From: Helochares maculicollis
Lineage: Eukaryota > Arthropoda > Insecta > Coleoptera > Hydrophilidae
Direction: 5' to 3'
DNA: 64,000 nucleotides
Assembly: GCA_033557835.1 (NCBI GenBank)
Contig: JAWQRO010000056.1
Location: 1-64,000, forward strand
Made by a program: the position numbers and the translations under genes. Under the pieces are notes generated by a model that ran no database searches, was not told the DNA's origin, and saw only the letters and a program-made list of their open reading frames with translations. Shown piece after piece: positions 48,842 to 60,200 of this stretch (position 1 is its first letter; every line of letters begins with the position of its first letter).

Positions 48842-51800
48842 CTGAAAGACGCGATAAACATGAACTTTTCCTCAAAGCCAAAGGAGTGTTTATAAATAGT
48901 AACTTGCAAATACCAGGTCTGTGCATATGAAATTAGATTTTGCCTATAGATGGCTCTAGTTGTAAACGTAGTTAAAATGTGTCAAATATTTTTAATACAT
49001 AATGATTCAAGTTTCATACAGCGTCACTTTTTATCAATGTTGAACATATCCGAATTTACGCATCTATGATTTATAGACGGCGTTGGTTTTTTGTTATAAT
49101 TTGAGGGAGCGTGGTGCAGAATTTCATTAAATGCTTGGAAAAGCTTACAATGAGCATGTGTTGAGGATGTCATAGTGTTTAGATTGATTTAAAAAATCCG
49201 AAAACGGAGATTTTACCATAATAATCTGAATAGGAAGTATATCTTTCCATTAAAGTTATTGAAACTGCTGCATTAAAAAGTACTCCTGTTCTCAAGAACA
49301 AAACACAACATATAAATTGTCCCGTATAACCTAAGTTGTGGTCAAAGTCATGTCTGCGAAATAGGCACCATGGTATCAGGTCTCCTGTAAACAAGAACAA
49401 CTTAAATGGAGCTACAACTGAATTCACTTGGGAATTGAAACATTTGAAACAGTTTACTATTAATAATTACCATCCAGAATTGTACTCTGACAACAATGCA
49501 GACCACCCGTTATGAAATGTGAGACACTATTGGGAATCTCAAGAAAAGGTGAGCATTTTTGCCAATCTTGAAACAAGATTTTTGTTAAATACATGTGCTG
49601 ATAGGAAAATACAATGATTACAGCTGCTCTGTAACTGGAAGAGAAGTAGCAGAGCAAATACGCTCAAACCTAAACAAAGAAAAGCACCGGGCTTCAACCT
49701 CATCACAGAAATTACATCGAACTACTGCATAGTAGTTTCCCATATTGTCAGAGGCAGAAAAAAAGGTGTGCAGCTGTGTCCAAATTAATTAAACATACAT
49801 GTTGTCTAAGTTTATTGTTTAAAAAATTAGATGTTCTAGTGTTGATGTGTTAAGTTTTAAGTATGGTTAAAGCAAACGTACAAAGAGTGAAATTAATTCA
49901 AAAGAGTATTGCAGATAACATTGGTTGGTTGTATAATTTATATCAAGAAATTAAAATTATATTAGTATTTCGATTGAAATTCATTAAACACCTGGTATAT
50001 CCCTTTCTAACTTCTGAATTTGATCTGTTGCATTGTTTGGGGTGTGAAGTAGCATATACCTTCTAAATTAACAAGGACAAATGTTAGTTTAAATGGAGAG
50101 GATATGCAAATTAACACATATAAAATCAACTAAATTACATCAATAAGCAATTACCGCAAACTGTTAAATACTGACAATTGCAAACAATATAAAATTGCCA
50201 AAAATAAGAATGTGTTTTTAACTGAAATTTTTATAATGAAACTGGCCCTGCTCTACATTAATTTGTTGGCAATCTTAAAATCAAGGCATTAAAACATTAG
50301 TCTATTTCCTTGAATTACTTCTAGGAAATAAACCAGTTACAAAAGACACTTACATTCGGAGCACAGAATAAATTGGTACTTACAACAGGATTGTACTGTT
50401 GTTGAAATTCAGGATACGGCGGCTGAGGGTATTGGGGCTGGCTTTGCACGTAGTTAATTATCTGTGGAGTTTGTTGCGGCAAAAATGGAGGAGGAGCAAC
50501 AGCTGGCTGTAAGAAAGGAGCTGGTTGTGGGAAAGGAGACGCAAACTGAGGTGCGGCTTGAAGGATGGGAGTGGTAGTGACAGGAACTTGAGGAATTGTT
50601 TGCAGAGGAGGCGGTGCGATCTGAGGCATTTGAGCAGCTGCATGCATTGGACCACCTTGATGTTGAATAATCGGTTGTTGTGGTGCTTGGGCTTGTTGAG
50701 CATAATCTGCAGCATGTAAAGGCGCATTAGTAACTTGTTCAAATCCATCTTGATATTGTTTACCATTGGAATAATAGCTAGGATGGGCAAGCGTCAGTGG
50801 AGGATTAGCAGTTTCTGGCAAAGATCTCTGGCGAATCGAGCTGTATCTCTTAGATCCTTTTTGTTCCCCTTGCAAGCGAGGAGGAACGCTATTTTGCCTT
50901 TGATTATTAGCGTTGTTATGCTTGCTTTTGCTATAGTTGCTCTGATCCGACACGCTTAGTTTACTCATGTCTTTTTCCAAGTCCTGCGAACCATGATTCA
51001 TATTTTTGTTGCTATAATTTTGCGATTGGATATAATCAGCTCGATCTTTGCGTTCTTGTTTATCTTGCCGATTATCATTTCGTCGGTCATTTCGAGGAGC
51101 CGTAGAAGGCTCTTGCTTGGAACTTCTAAACTGCCTGGGTTTCGTAAAGCCCCTGTAATCTGCCTCTTTTATTTCAGGCTTTTGCTTAACAATTCTACCT
51201 GTTCCAATGCGATTTTGATTTTTATTGTTATATCTTTCGACTTGAGGGCTGTTTGAAACTTTGGCATTTTGTTCTGGAGGAGTATTGTTAGTTTCAGGAG
51301 CTCTGCTGCTACCTGATGATGGTTGATCTCCTGCATCATTCCTGAAACAAAAGAAGTTTATAGAAGCTACAATTTCAACGTTTGGGTTGAGGAAAAAGTT
51401 TAATAAGATTTTTCGAATTGCGAATAATGCATGGACAACTGGTTGCAATAACACCACTTATTCTATTTTTCTGCTCAGCCTTAAATATCTTCTTGGAGTC
51501 AGATTTCAACCAAACCCATGCGGTGACACATTTACAATGACTACATCCTGTCCATAACTGCAAGGGAAGTAGCAGATGAAATACACTCAAATCTAGATGA
51601 AAAAGAAGATTCTGGTTTCTCCCTAGATATACCGAAGAACTTTCTATGAAAAGATGTAATCAAATTCACAAATTAAATTAATGCATAAATTTACTTCAAG
51701 TATGTTCACAGCATTTGGAAAGTATCGGAAGTCATCATGACCTCGAAATAAATTAATTTTTACAACACTTGAATTTTACTAAAAAAACACCAAAAACTTG

Positions 51801-53781
51801 TTCTTAGTCATAATATAAAAGAATATGGATTACATACCTATTTGGTTGATTTTTAGGTGGTGTTTGAGAGCTGTTACCAAATTCTTCTCTGGCAAATTCT
51901 GGTCTTCCCTGTGAGTTAGTTTCATCACCGCTGTTAGATGAGGGATTACCTTTGGTAGGTTTTCTTGGAGTCCTTCGTTTAGTTATTGGTGGTTTGCTGT
52001 AAGCATCTTCATCTTCCCAGTTTCTGGTATATTTATTTGGACCACGTCTGAAAAAAACGTCCAGAATAAAAGGCTGCTTATTTTTTCAATAGACCACTGT
52101 CGTGATATATATCTCGTAAGGTATTCACGACATGGCTCTAGTAATACATGAAGACACTAGATTTTAAGGACTAAGTAGCAACTGGACTATTTTACATGTA
52201 TCCGTTCCCTTATAAGCAAGCATTAGAATAAGATCACTGCTTATGCATTACTTCATTCATAATAAACTGATGACTAGTGGTGCATAAAAAGCAATAAGAC
52301 AGGGAAAGTAATGTAATGAAAGAACACAAAAGAATGCCCAAAGTGAGCTTAATAGAATCAACTTAAAGATTAATCAATTTACAATATTATTAATTGAACT
52401 ATTATTAAGCTTATTTAAATTGTGATATTGTTCTTTAAGTAGACTATTTATTTTGATACCTACTTATCAAGTAGAAATCTAGTAGACAATAAAGTACTTG
52501 CATTAGCACAAATATTTTATTCCACATTTTACTACCTACATTTCCTTTACAAACTAAACATGCAACAAAGCACAATACAAAAGGGGAAGTTCACACTGTT
52601 TTTACATACCCATAACGCCTCCTCCTACGAGCTCGTGGGGGTCCATCTTCATTGCGAATATCATATCCATAAATAGCAATTAATTCAGCTCGACTTTTCG
52701 GAGCTTGATCGTTGTCGTTGAACTTATCATGAGACCATTTTTCTTTTTTATCTTGCCAAACTTTTTTCTTGCCGTCCTTGTCGGTCTTTTGGGCTTCTTC
52801 AACTTCGGGAGTATCCGCATCTTCTGCTGTGCGATCGTCATGTTCATAAAATGTGCCCCTTTTGGGTATGTATTGGGGATTCTTTTTATCTTGGTCGTCA
52901 TCTACTTTCCTAGCAGGAATGCTTTCCTGCCCATCGCCTTCTTCTCGCTCTAAAATTACACTACCGGATTCTGAGCCGCTATGGCCAGAATCTCCTGAAT
53001 GATGAAGCCTGTTTTCTTCGTCCTCACTGTAAATTTCACCGCTTTCTACGGATTCATATTCAGAGTCATGCTGAGAGGCTTTGCTACTCATATGTTCGGA
53101 TATTTCAGGGTTCTAAAACGAAAATAAATTGATTTTAGTTTTATCTATAAATACTTTCAACGAGCACATTCCTTTGAGATCGCTATTTCTTAAAATTATG
53201 TAAATTGATGTTTGCTAGGTTTTTAACTGTAAGATATAGCAGATATTTCGAAATTACAATATAATAACTACTTTTTAAACTGCAACGCAAGCAAGTCGTT
53301 GGGTGTGATTGTATGTTTAGTTACATATAAAATTAATATAAATGCTCTAATATAATTAAGGTAGAATACTTTGGAAACACGTGACTGTATTATGTTAGTT
53401 GATGTTAGGTTTTATGGTTTCAGGGCTACTTACTGCCATCGAATACGGTTAACTAAATAATTTCGCACACCCAAACCTCATCAATAAACATTTATTCTAA
53501 AAGTTTGGCGCAAATGTCTGTAAATTGAGATGCTGCAGCTGGACGATACGGCTGTATATTAATTATTTAAGCTTTATGAATGCATTTACTCCACTTAATT
53601 CTTGAACTTGTGACCTGAATCTACTTTGGCACTTTTACATTCATTGTCCTAACAACAATTGCGCGATAATTACGGCAAAATTCAAACTAATTTTCTGTAT
53701 ACGTACCTCAAATTTTTCTGTTTCCTGTTGGGTTTCTTTTTCCATACTTGGAGTTTCTTCTATTTGAGCCCTGGGATCCAT
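48560..53781 (-). CDS. btz: Barentsz/CASC3, exon junction complex core factor
   Basis: Complete five-exon minus-strand gene: 53781-53707, 53112-52610, 52047-51838, 51341-50384, 48841-48560. All introns are GT-AG with matching phases; the product is 675 residues, close to human CASC3 (about 700). After an acidic Ser/Glu-rich N-terminus come the SELOR-domain landmarks: 'YIPKRGTFYEHDDR' (about 107-119), 'WSHDKF' (about 151), 'APKSRAELIAIYGYDIR' (to about 178), 'RARRRRRYGRGP' and 'TRNWEDEDAY'. The C-terminal half is Gln/Pro-rich and disordered-looking. In the family this domain wraps eIF4A3 and RNA in the exon junction complex, acting in mRNA localisation (oskar), nonsense-mediated decay and translation; the protein shuttles between nucleus and cytoplasm. 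Convergent with dnr1. Confidence 0.96.
49440..49800 (+). mobile_element. Jockey-type reverse transcriptase scrap in btz intron 4
   Basis: Plus-strand (antisense to btz) coding traces: 'AEQIRSNLNKEK' then, after a one-base shift, 'APGFNLITEI', matching the 'EV---I-NLN-KKAPG-DLIT' entry block of Jockey-clade reverse transcriptases. Upstream, 'FANLETRF' fits the preceding 'FA-HLE-VF' block. Too broken to be active. Confidence 0.6.
50384..51341 (-). CDS. btz: btz exon 4 (Gln/Pro-rich)
   Basis: 958 bp. Acceptor 'tttgtttcag' before GAATGATGC; its first base completes an Arg codon. The first half is Ser/Asn/Arg-rich with 'KQKPEIKEADYRGFTKPRQF', the second half Pro/Gln/Ala-rich. Donor is CCTGTT|gtaagt in phase 0. 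Confidence 0.94.
51530..51750 (+). mobile_element. Jockey-type reverse transcriptase scrap in btz intron 3
   Basis: Plus strand, antisense to btz: 'EVADEIHSNLDEKEDSGFSL', then after stops 'KYVHSIWKVSEVIMTSK', matching the Jockey-clade blocks 'EV-D-I-NLN-KKAPG-DLI' and 'YVPS-WK-AEVI-I-KPG' in order and spacing. Its first 50 bases are about as similar to the scrap near 49640 as two old copies of one element would be. Confidence 0.68.
51838..52047 (-). CDS. btz: btz exon 3
   Basis: 210 bp. It begins after 'ttttttcag' with ACGTGGTCC, completing the SELOR end 'GRGPNKYTRNWEDEDAY', and runs to 'PPKNQPN' with donor ATAG|gtatgt. Confidence 0.94.
52048..52609 (-). other. btz intron 2
   Basis: 562-bp AT-rich intron between the exons ending in 'RRRRRYG' and starting 'RGPNKY'. 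Nothing else was recognised in it. Confidence 0.9.
52610..53112 (-). CDS. btz: btz exon 2 (SELOR domain)
   Basis: 503 bp. Acceptor 'gttttag' precedes AACCCTGAA (Asn-Pro-Glu), phase 0. It carries most of the eIF4A3-binding SELOR domain and ends in TATGG|gtatgt after an Arg run. A Met at 53091 lies eight codons inside the exon; conservation of the upstream exon argues against it being the start. Confidence 0.95.
53113..53706 (-). other. btz intron 1
   Basis: 594-bp AT-rich intron after the 25-codon first coding exon. No other content recognised. Confidence 0.85.
53707..53781 (-). CDS. btz: btz exon 1 (start codon)
   Basis: 25 codons, 'MDPRAQIEETPSME...' to 'TEKFE', then the strong donor GAG|gtacgt. 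In-frame joining to exon 2 and the acidic composition support it as the true N-terminus. Confidence 0.82.
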
Positions 53782-54778
53782 GTTTTAGATGGGTTTTTCA
53801 CTTGGATAAACTAGAATTTCAATGAACTGCAAAGTTCCCTTCACCTAGAACGGCGTGGCGTTATGAGAGCTTTGTTTGATAGAAAAGGAAGAACGAATGT
53901 GCACGTTCAAATGTATGTTACGCTGTCATACACATAGAGGTTATAATTTAAGCGGCGACTCTCAAACTGTTTTACCGTTGGCTACTCCAGCGCTCTCTAC
54001 CGGCGAGAAGCGAACTTTAATAAATAATCTTATGCCAATTAATTTCTGTTTTATTTTGAGCGGAAGCACATGTAAGCTAGTAATTATTTTCTAATCCATA
54101 TTATTCACGTTTTCCTTTGGTGTTAGAATTGTTAAACAGTAAGATGAACTCACAGGAAACTGCTTATGAGCTTATTTGCAGTACACTCTTTAACTGCGAG
54201 CAGGAAAAATGTTCTCTTAATTTTAATTATCGCCTAGGCTGATAGGCCGGTAGGATTCGGACCTGTTTGTCTTATTTAGGCTTTTCACATATATGATGTT
54301 GGATTATGTTGGTAATATGGTACAATTTAGTATATGTTCTGTAATGATTTTATTATCCAACATAATTATTCCGGCCCAGGATAGGGCAGTGGGTGAAAAT
54401 AAACATGTCGACATATGGCAACAGTTTTATATAAAATTATTATAACAAACAGAAAAGCAAGATCGAAATGAATACTAAACACTGACATCTGAAATAAGCC
54501 TTGTTGCACGAACCTCAAATTTCGATTATCTTAGATTCTAATTTAACAGCCTCAATAATGTTTAAACCGTTAGAATTGCAAGAAATATAAACCCAACATT
54601 TGCCAAAATCGTTGTGATAAGGCGGCTACAACTACGGTCTCAAGAGGCCACCAAAATTACCGTTTGGTGACAGTTAATCTTTTGGCTGATTATTGGTTTT
54701 TACTGATTTCTGGCTCTTTTGTACTTTCAATCCGGACGTGTTTTCCATGGAAACTTTTGTTTTATTCTTTTCTATTGA
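53782..54778. other. upstream region of btz and of the 54.8-kb gene
   Basis: About 1 kb between the btz start (minus) and the small plus-strand gene at 54.8 kb; it may act as a shared, divergent promoter region. A short stretch near 54627-54660 could encode 'YNYGLKRPPKLPFG', echoing 'PNYGLQGPWK' at about 54810, and might be a 5' exon of that gene. Confidence 0.4.
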
Positions 54779-55162
54779 TTGACGGCTCTTTGGGTCGAAA
54801 AAGACCCCAATTACGGCTTACAGGGGCCATGGAAGCAAGGCGAAAATGTACACTTGGTACTTCGCGACTTCCAGTGGTCTCAGCTCCTCTTTCTGTGGAA
54901 ATATCGAAACGGTACTTGCACCATCGAAGATCGACTGATACGAAGAAACCGATTGGAGCGGTTAGTTTTTGAAAATAAGTGAATGCAGATGTTTTAAAAA
55001 ATATCGCTCAGTAACTCTAACCATGGCACCAGAAAGGAACAAATAAAATCGGATAGCCAATCTTCTGAACCATCCATCGATGCTGGTGAGAGCCCATTTT
55101 TAAGTAATCAGTTCTTGAGAAAATTTGCGACCCCTGGAGTTGAAAAACTTCAAAATTCTTAG
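54779..55162 (+). CDS. small unrecognised gene, two visible exons
   Basis: A frame open from 54779 ('EKDPNYGLQGPWKQGE', 'IEDRLIRRNRLE') ends at GAGCG|gttagt (54960). After a 51-bp intron ending 'atcgctcag' (55011) it continues as 'NSNHGTRKEQ', 'SSEPSIDAGESPFLSNQ' and 'KFATPGVEKLQNS' to TAG at 55162. The split codon (CG+T, Arg) joins cleanly, and two overlapping AATAAA words follow 69 bases later, which is what makes me believe it. No in-frame ATG lies in the first exon; an acceptor 'cttacag' at 54823 suggests it is internal, with the start further upstream. The visible product, about 111 residues, is hydrophilic and basic; no domain is recognised. An ATG in another frame (54829) gives only a short alternative. 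Confidence 0.42.
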
Positions 55163-55230
55163 GCCTAGTAAGTATATCAAAATTGATTGATTTCACAAAA
55201 TTGGCAATTAATAGAAACACAATATTTCGT

Positions 55231-55240
55231 AATAAATAAA
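55231..55240 (+). promoter_or_regulatory. poly(A) signals of the small plus-strand gene
   Basis: AATAAATAAA, two overlapping AATAAA words about 70 bases after the stop at 55162. Good position for a compact insect gene. Confidence 0.5.
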
Positions 55241-55247
55241 AGTTCGT

Positions 55248-55271
55248 TTTATTCAGGTTAGAGCGTTTATT
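55248..55271 (-). promoter_or_regulatory. poly(A) signals of the small minus-strand membrane gene
   Basis: Two TTTATT words on the plus strand (55248-55253, 55266-55271), i.e. AATAAA on the minus strand, 80-100 bases beyond the stop at 55351. They abut the plus-strand signals of the opposing gene. Confidence 0.5.
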
Positions 55272-55350
55272 CAAAATTGTATCTCATAGCAATTTCTCAG
55301 AAGTCCATTTTGGTACGCTTACAGTTTTTGCGCAGCAATTTAAATTAGGG

Positions 55351-55891
55351 CTAAAATAAATTGCCACCGTCTCTCCTGGGCGGAGGACCGTTGGTCCACG
55401 GTCCCCAGGTTGATAATTTATCTATGAATTTATGCTTGACATCACCTTCCGGTGGAGCATATTTTTCTTCGTCGCTATTACAATATTCTTCACAGCCATA
55501 ATCATACCGGTACTTAGAAACTCTGAAGTGGATAATGGCGCAGCAAAATAAACAGAAAGGCACCATAAGGGCAATGCTCCAAATGATTATTATTTCCGTC
55601 GGTGACTGGTTAGAAAAAACACTTCTCTACAATTGAAAAATAGTAATTTAGTTTAAAATTGTACTGTTTTCATCCCACTGTCTACAATTGGAGGACAACA
55701 TTAAAGTTATTCTTTAGTATTGTACTATAGACATGTAAGAAAGAACTGGTATGAAGTTAAGCAATATCACGGTTCATAAGACGATATATTAACTCACCAT
55801 CTTAGTAAAAAAATCAGAAATGTAACTTCTTTCTTTGAACAGTCTTTTTTGTGTGTCCTTGAAATCAAGGTTACCAAAATAGAGAAATGAA
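55351..55891 (-). CDS. small single-pass membrane protein, C-terminal exons
   Basis: Two minus-strand exons join in frame: 55891-55798 (acceptor TTATTATTTCAG, donor AAGATG|gtgagt) and 55626-55351 (acceptor TTGTAG, stop TAG). Together they encode about 122 residues: 'FLYFGNLDFKDTQ', a basic stretch, then one hydrophobic helix 'IIIIWSIALMVPFCLFCCAI' and an acidic, Cys-containing tail 'YDYGCEEYCNSDEEKY' ending in 'GPPPRRDGGNLF'. The N-terminus lies in earlier exons; a possible 46-base one at about 56249-56204 would add 'QPLTNVEIYQ' in the right phase. Probably a type I membrane protein with a short cytosolic tail, by charge and order, but the family is not recognised. Confidence 0.6.
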
Positions 55892-57190
55892 CTGAAATAA
55901 TAAAATGTCATACAGACGTTTTCTTCATCTGCTATACTAGGCTACTATATTTTTAATGTAAATAAAAAGACACGGTTTCAATTACAGCACATCAGCATAT
56001 TGTTGACACGACGGCTTCTATTTTATCAAGACACGTATCTAACAAGAGCTAATAGATGTATTACCCCTAACAAAGGAGTAAATGAAACGTTTTTCTGGCA
56101 TACTGTTTTATCCCGAGTAAAAATATGAAACAACAAAAAGGCAACAGCTAGCAAAGACGAGGTTTAGAAAATTGTTTGGGAAGGGTCACATAATTGTACT
56201 ACCTTTGGTAGATTTCAACGTTGGTCAATGGTTGGCTGTTTTATAAGCGAGACTCTTCTTCGCAATTTCTATGCTCAGGATGTGAATATGCTTTGTTCCA
56301 ATTTAAAACTTAAATTGCATCTTATGACAAGACAACAAAAGAACCTGTGAGAAAAGGGGGCCTCACTATTTCAACTGTTGTAGATAAATAATGACAAGGG
56401 ATTATAAAAAGAAGACCAACTATAGTACTTCCAGTACAAAAGATACGAAAAGATGATGATGAACCGCATTGACCAACTTTTTTGATCAACAGAGGGCGCT
56501 GAAAAACGTCAGGATGTTCCGGAAATAGCATGTACCAAATGTACATTTATGTTTAGCCCCAAGTGCAATCTGCTTTGTAGAAACTAATGCTAAAGGTTTC
56601 ATAAACAGAAGTGCATAAGCCGGTATTATCTGAAAATCACACATTGAGTTTAATGTAATAAAATTGAATTGTTATGATATTTAAAACAAAAAAGTGCCCG
56701 TGGAGAGTTAAATAAAATAAAATAATATAATCTGTTCTCTTTGTATTTTCATGTTAGCAATCATCATTATTATTATCTATAGTAATGCCTCATTTAGAAC
56801 AAGAGTGCCACAACAAAAACAAAAAAATGGAATATGCCACACCGATTCTTCTTTATCACATATAATATATTACTGTACCTTGAAAATAAAAAATATACAA
56901 TGCCAGTTTTGAGAATAATAAAAATGTCAATCAGTTAACCAAAAGGTGACACATTTTCAGCGAAATATTATGAGACATAGCAATAAAGAGGTAATGTATC
57001 AATATACATTTTTCATTTCTGACAGGATTCAGTTTTAGAAAAGAGCAAATTTTGATACCCACCTTAATACAAATTTTCGCAAATCCACTTATAGAATCCT
57101 AGAATGTTTTCCAAAACAAACATGTGTTGAAGTTCAAAAGTAATAAAACTTCAAATATCAATAAATGTAAACTGCATTTTTTTATTTTAG
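55892..57190. other. region between the membrane gene and the giant frame
   Basis: AT-rich. It should hold upstream exons of the minus-strand membrane gene and the promoter or 5' exon of the plus-strand giant gene. A minus frame at 56322-56546 with some hydrophobic content has no clear splice signals in phase and was not called. Confidence 0.45.
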
Positions 57191-57274
57191 ACAGCAAAGT
57201 ACAGTCACAGTTGGACCCCATTAAACCGAGCCTTGTGTGGAGTTTTGGCTATAGTTATACCTTTTGATATAGGA

Positions 57275-60200
57275 ATGGGCGTTATATATATACTGTGCCT
57301 GATGGTTTGGCCTTCTCTTCTGACTTGCAATGAGTTCTGTCACGCTCTTCAATACGGGCTCGGCACGAATGGGTCGTCGATACCTGAAGCCAGATTGTGT
57401 GATAGGGATGTTTACGAAAACAAACCAAAAGTAAAGTCTACCGTGAGAATATCGACTTCGACAAGTCCTAGTAAAGGCAAATTGCAGAAATTTGAGAAAG
57501 TTACAAACACGGTAGAGACATTCACAGAAATGGTGGAGCCTATAAGTAAGGAGAATTTAAAGGATTGGATTGAAAACAAGGCATTGGAAAGAATAACGAC
57601 AAATGGTTTAGATGAGGAGGAGCTGTTTCTAAAAGATCAGGGTTTGAGGAGGCAAGGCATCTTACCTACAAAATTTAAGATATGGCAATTCACGAAATCA
57701 ATTCCTAAGCACACCAGGGTATCAAACACTGATGAGCTAGAGGAGGAAATGGGGAGAGAAAAGTTGATTACAAAATGGACTCCGATGGCCAAGCAAAGTA
57801 GAATTTTTAGCTATGATTTAGTGGAAGAATGGGAAACAAGGGCTACAACAAATCCCTATATTGAAAGTAAAATCACTAAAGAAAGCAGCGAGGAAAATTA
57901 CTATAGAATTGATAGCAGACCCAACACAAATTTGCTCATGAAAACTCCGTCACCTATAGATAAAAGAATGAGAGTCTCTTCAAACACGAATTTGTTTTGG
58001 ACGCCAAAGAAGTCGAATGCCTCAAAAATGAAGCCAGCGATAGAAACAAGAGCAATGAATACAGCAACGAAAGCTGCAATAATAACTGGATCGACGACGA
58101 AAATACCGCATTTCGATAGAGAAAGTCTGGATGCTTGGATCAAAAAACAAATATTATCAAGATATAAAAATTCAAAAGATGAATTAGGGGAATTCGTGCA
58201 GACCAAGCTCTCAGATAAAGAAAGGCTGGCCGAATTTCGCAGAAATCAAAGTAGATTTAGAAAGTTCAGATTGTTTACAAATAATTCCAAGATTGTTGCC
58301 CCAACAATATCAAAACCTACTGCAAAATATACAGACACTAGTCTTGAAGTTAGCAATATACCAACAGTAAACTCTCAATTTACGATCAATTCAAATATGG
58401 TTACACCTACTACTTCTGAATTGACGGATTTACCATCAATAAACTCTCAATTTACGATAAACTCAAATGTGACTGCACCTGAGATGAAAATTATATCTGA
58501 ACCTGAAATTGAAAATCTGTCTACGAAGCAAAGTTTTAATGAATGGTACGCTTATCATGTCAGAGGTCGTCTAGAAAGCACTTCGGAAGAACTTGAGTGG
58601 TTTTTAAAGCCCCAAAAACCCAAAGTTGCTGCTTCTAGCCGTAAAACGAAGCTAGGCAAATCAACAACGATTCGACCAAGTAAGCTGAATTTTGCACTAA
58701 ACACTAAAACACCAACTCTTACCAGTTTCTCAACTTTTGCACCGATTACTGAGCCAAACGGAATGACAACTCAACACTGGGAAGTTATAGTAATAAGAGA
58801 AAAAGAGAATGATTCTGTAGGAAATAAATATGATGGGGATAGCTACCAACAATGGTTATCCCAGAAATTACTAGAAAGGCTAAAAGCTACAACTGAGGAC
58901 GATCTGATGTTGCTTTTGAGGCGGAAAGGACTTGCATCAAATAGTTTTGGGCGATTTTTGGGCACATCTCCTGTAATAACAAATACTTACGAAGCATTCC
59001 CAGCATTAACAGAAACCTCTAGTGTTACCATAGGGCTCTTTGAAGACTACCCTATGGAACCAATCTCAAGTACAGAGTCCAATATGCAGTTAATTAATGA
59101 GAAATTATTGAAAGGAACAGAAAATGATTTTGAAACGTTTCTAAAAAAGAAGGGTTTACTAGATAAAAGCACGAGAAGTAGTAGAGTAACTTTATTCAAA
59201 CCTTTCACACTAAAAAGGAGTACAATCAGAAGTACCACAAACCAGAACAGTAGAGTGCCAGGTGGAGGAACAACAATAATTGTATTCAATGATCAGGACT
59301 TTGAAGATTTCTTATCACTTCAAAATAAGTGGAGAAATACTACTGAGGATGATTTGAAACTATTTTTGAGAGACAGAGGATTGATACACGCCTATTTTGA
59401 ACAACCATCGTCTAAAAGTCGTTCAATGACAACCCCTTCATTTTCTTCTTTTCTTTCAAAAAAAGCAGAGTCTAGTGTGCAAAAAGCAATAACGCAAAGT
59501 TCATTACAAACGCCGTCCAAAGAGTATTCAGCAGAAACATCGACAAAAAAATACGACGATTTAGAATTATTTCTTCAATTGAAAGGAGTCCTAACTGGAA
59601 ATTTCACAAAAACTACGCCCCAGACAGCAAATATTCGTTCTTCAATCACAAATATGAGTGCCGTAAATACAATTACATACGAAAACGAGCTTCTTAATGA
59701 GGATTGGGAGACGATTATAAAAAGAAAAGGTGTGGTTACCGCAAGAGTAAGCAGATCATCACCTAAATCCGTTTTACCATATGAATATCCATTTACGCAT
59801 CCTCATATTGAGAAGCAAATATCAAAATCAAAAGACAAGTTCACAACTAGGACGGCAATGTTTTGGAATGAAGATGCTAAAATAATAGACGTGGGTAAAA
59901 ATATAAAACTTGAGATCGGAAAAGCAGATCTTGCAAACTGGAAAACGTCCACTACGAAACCATTAAAACCCATTTATGAAAATAGCCAAATTGCAACCAA
60001 AAATGCAGTTGGAAAAGCTAAAGTTGTAGCTGAAAAAGCCAAAGTTGCAGCTGAAAAAGCCAAAGTTTTAGCTGAAAAAGCCAGAACTCTTGTTGGCTAC
60101 TCCAAAATGTTATCAGACAAATTTGGAACTGAAAATGTCAAAATTCTAACTAGAAATTTTGAGCTTAAACCGGGTTTCAAAGCTGCAACTGAAAATATAA

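Noticed and set aside
48574..48926. Minus-strand frames overlapping btz exon 5
   Set aside because: Out of phase with the spliced gene; the correct phase gives the Pro/Gln-rich C-terminus and a proper stop.
56322..56546. 74-codon minus-strand frame with a hydrophobic centre
   Set aside because: Considered as an upstream exon of the membrane gene, but I found no splice sites in the needed phase.
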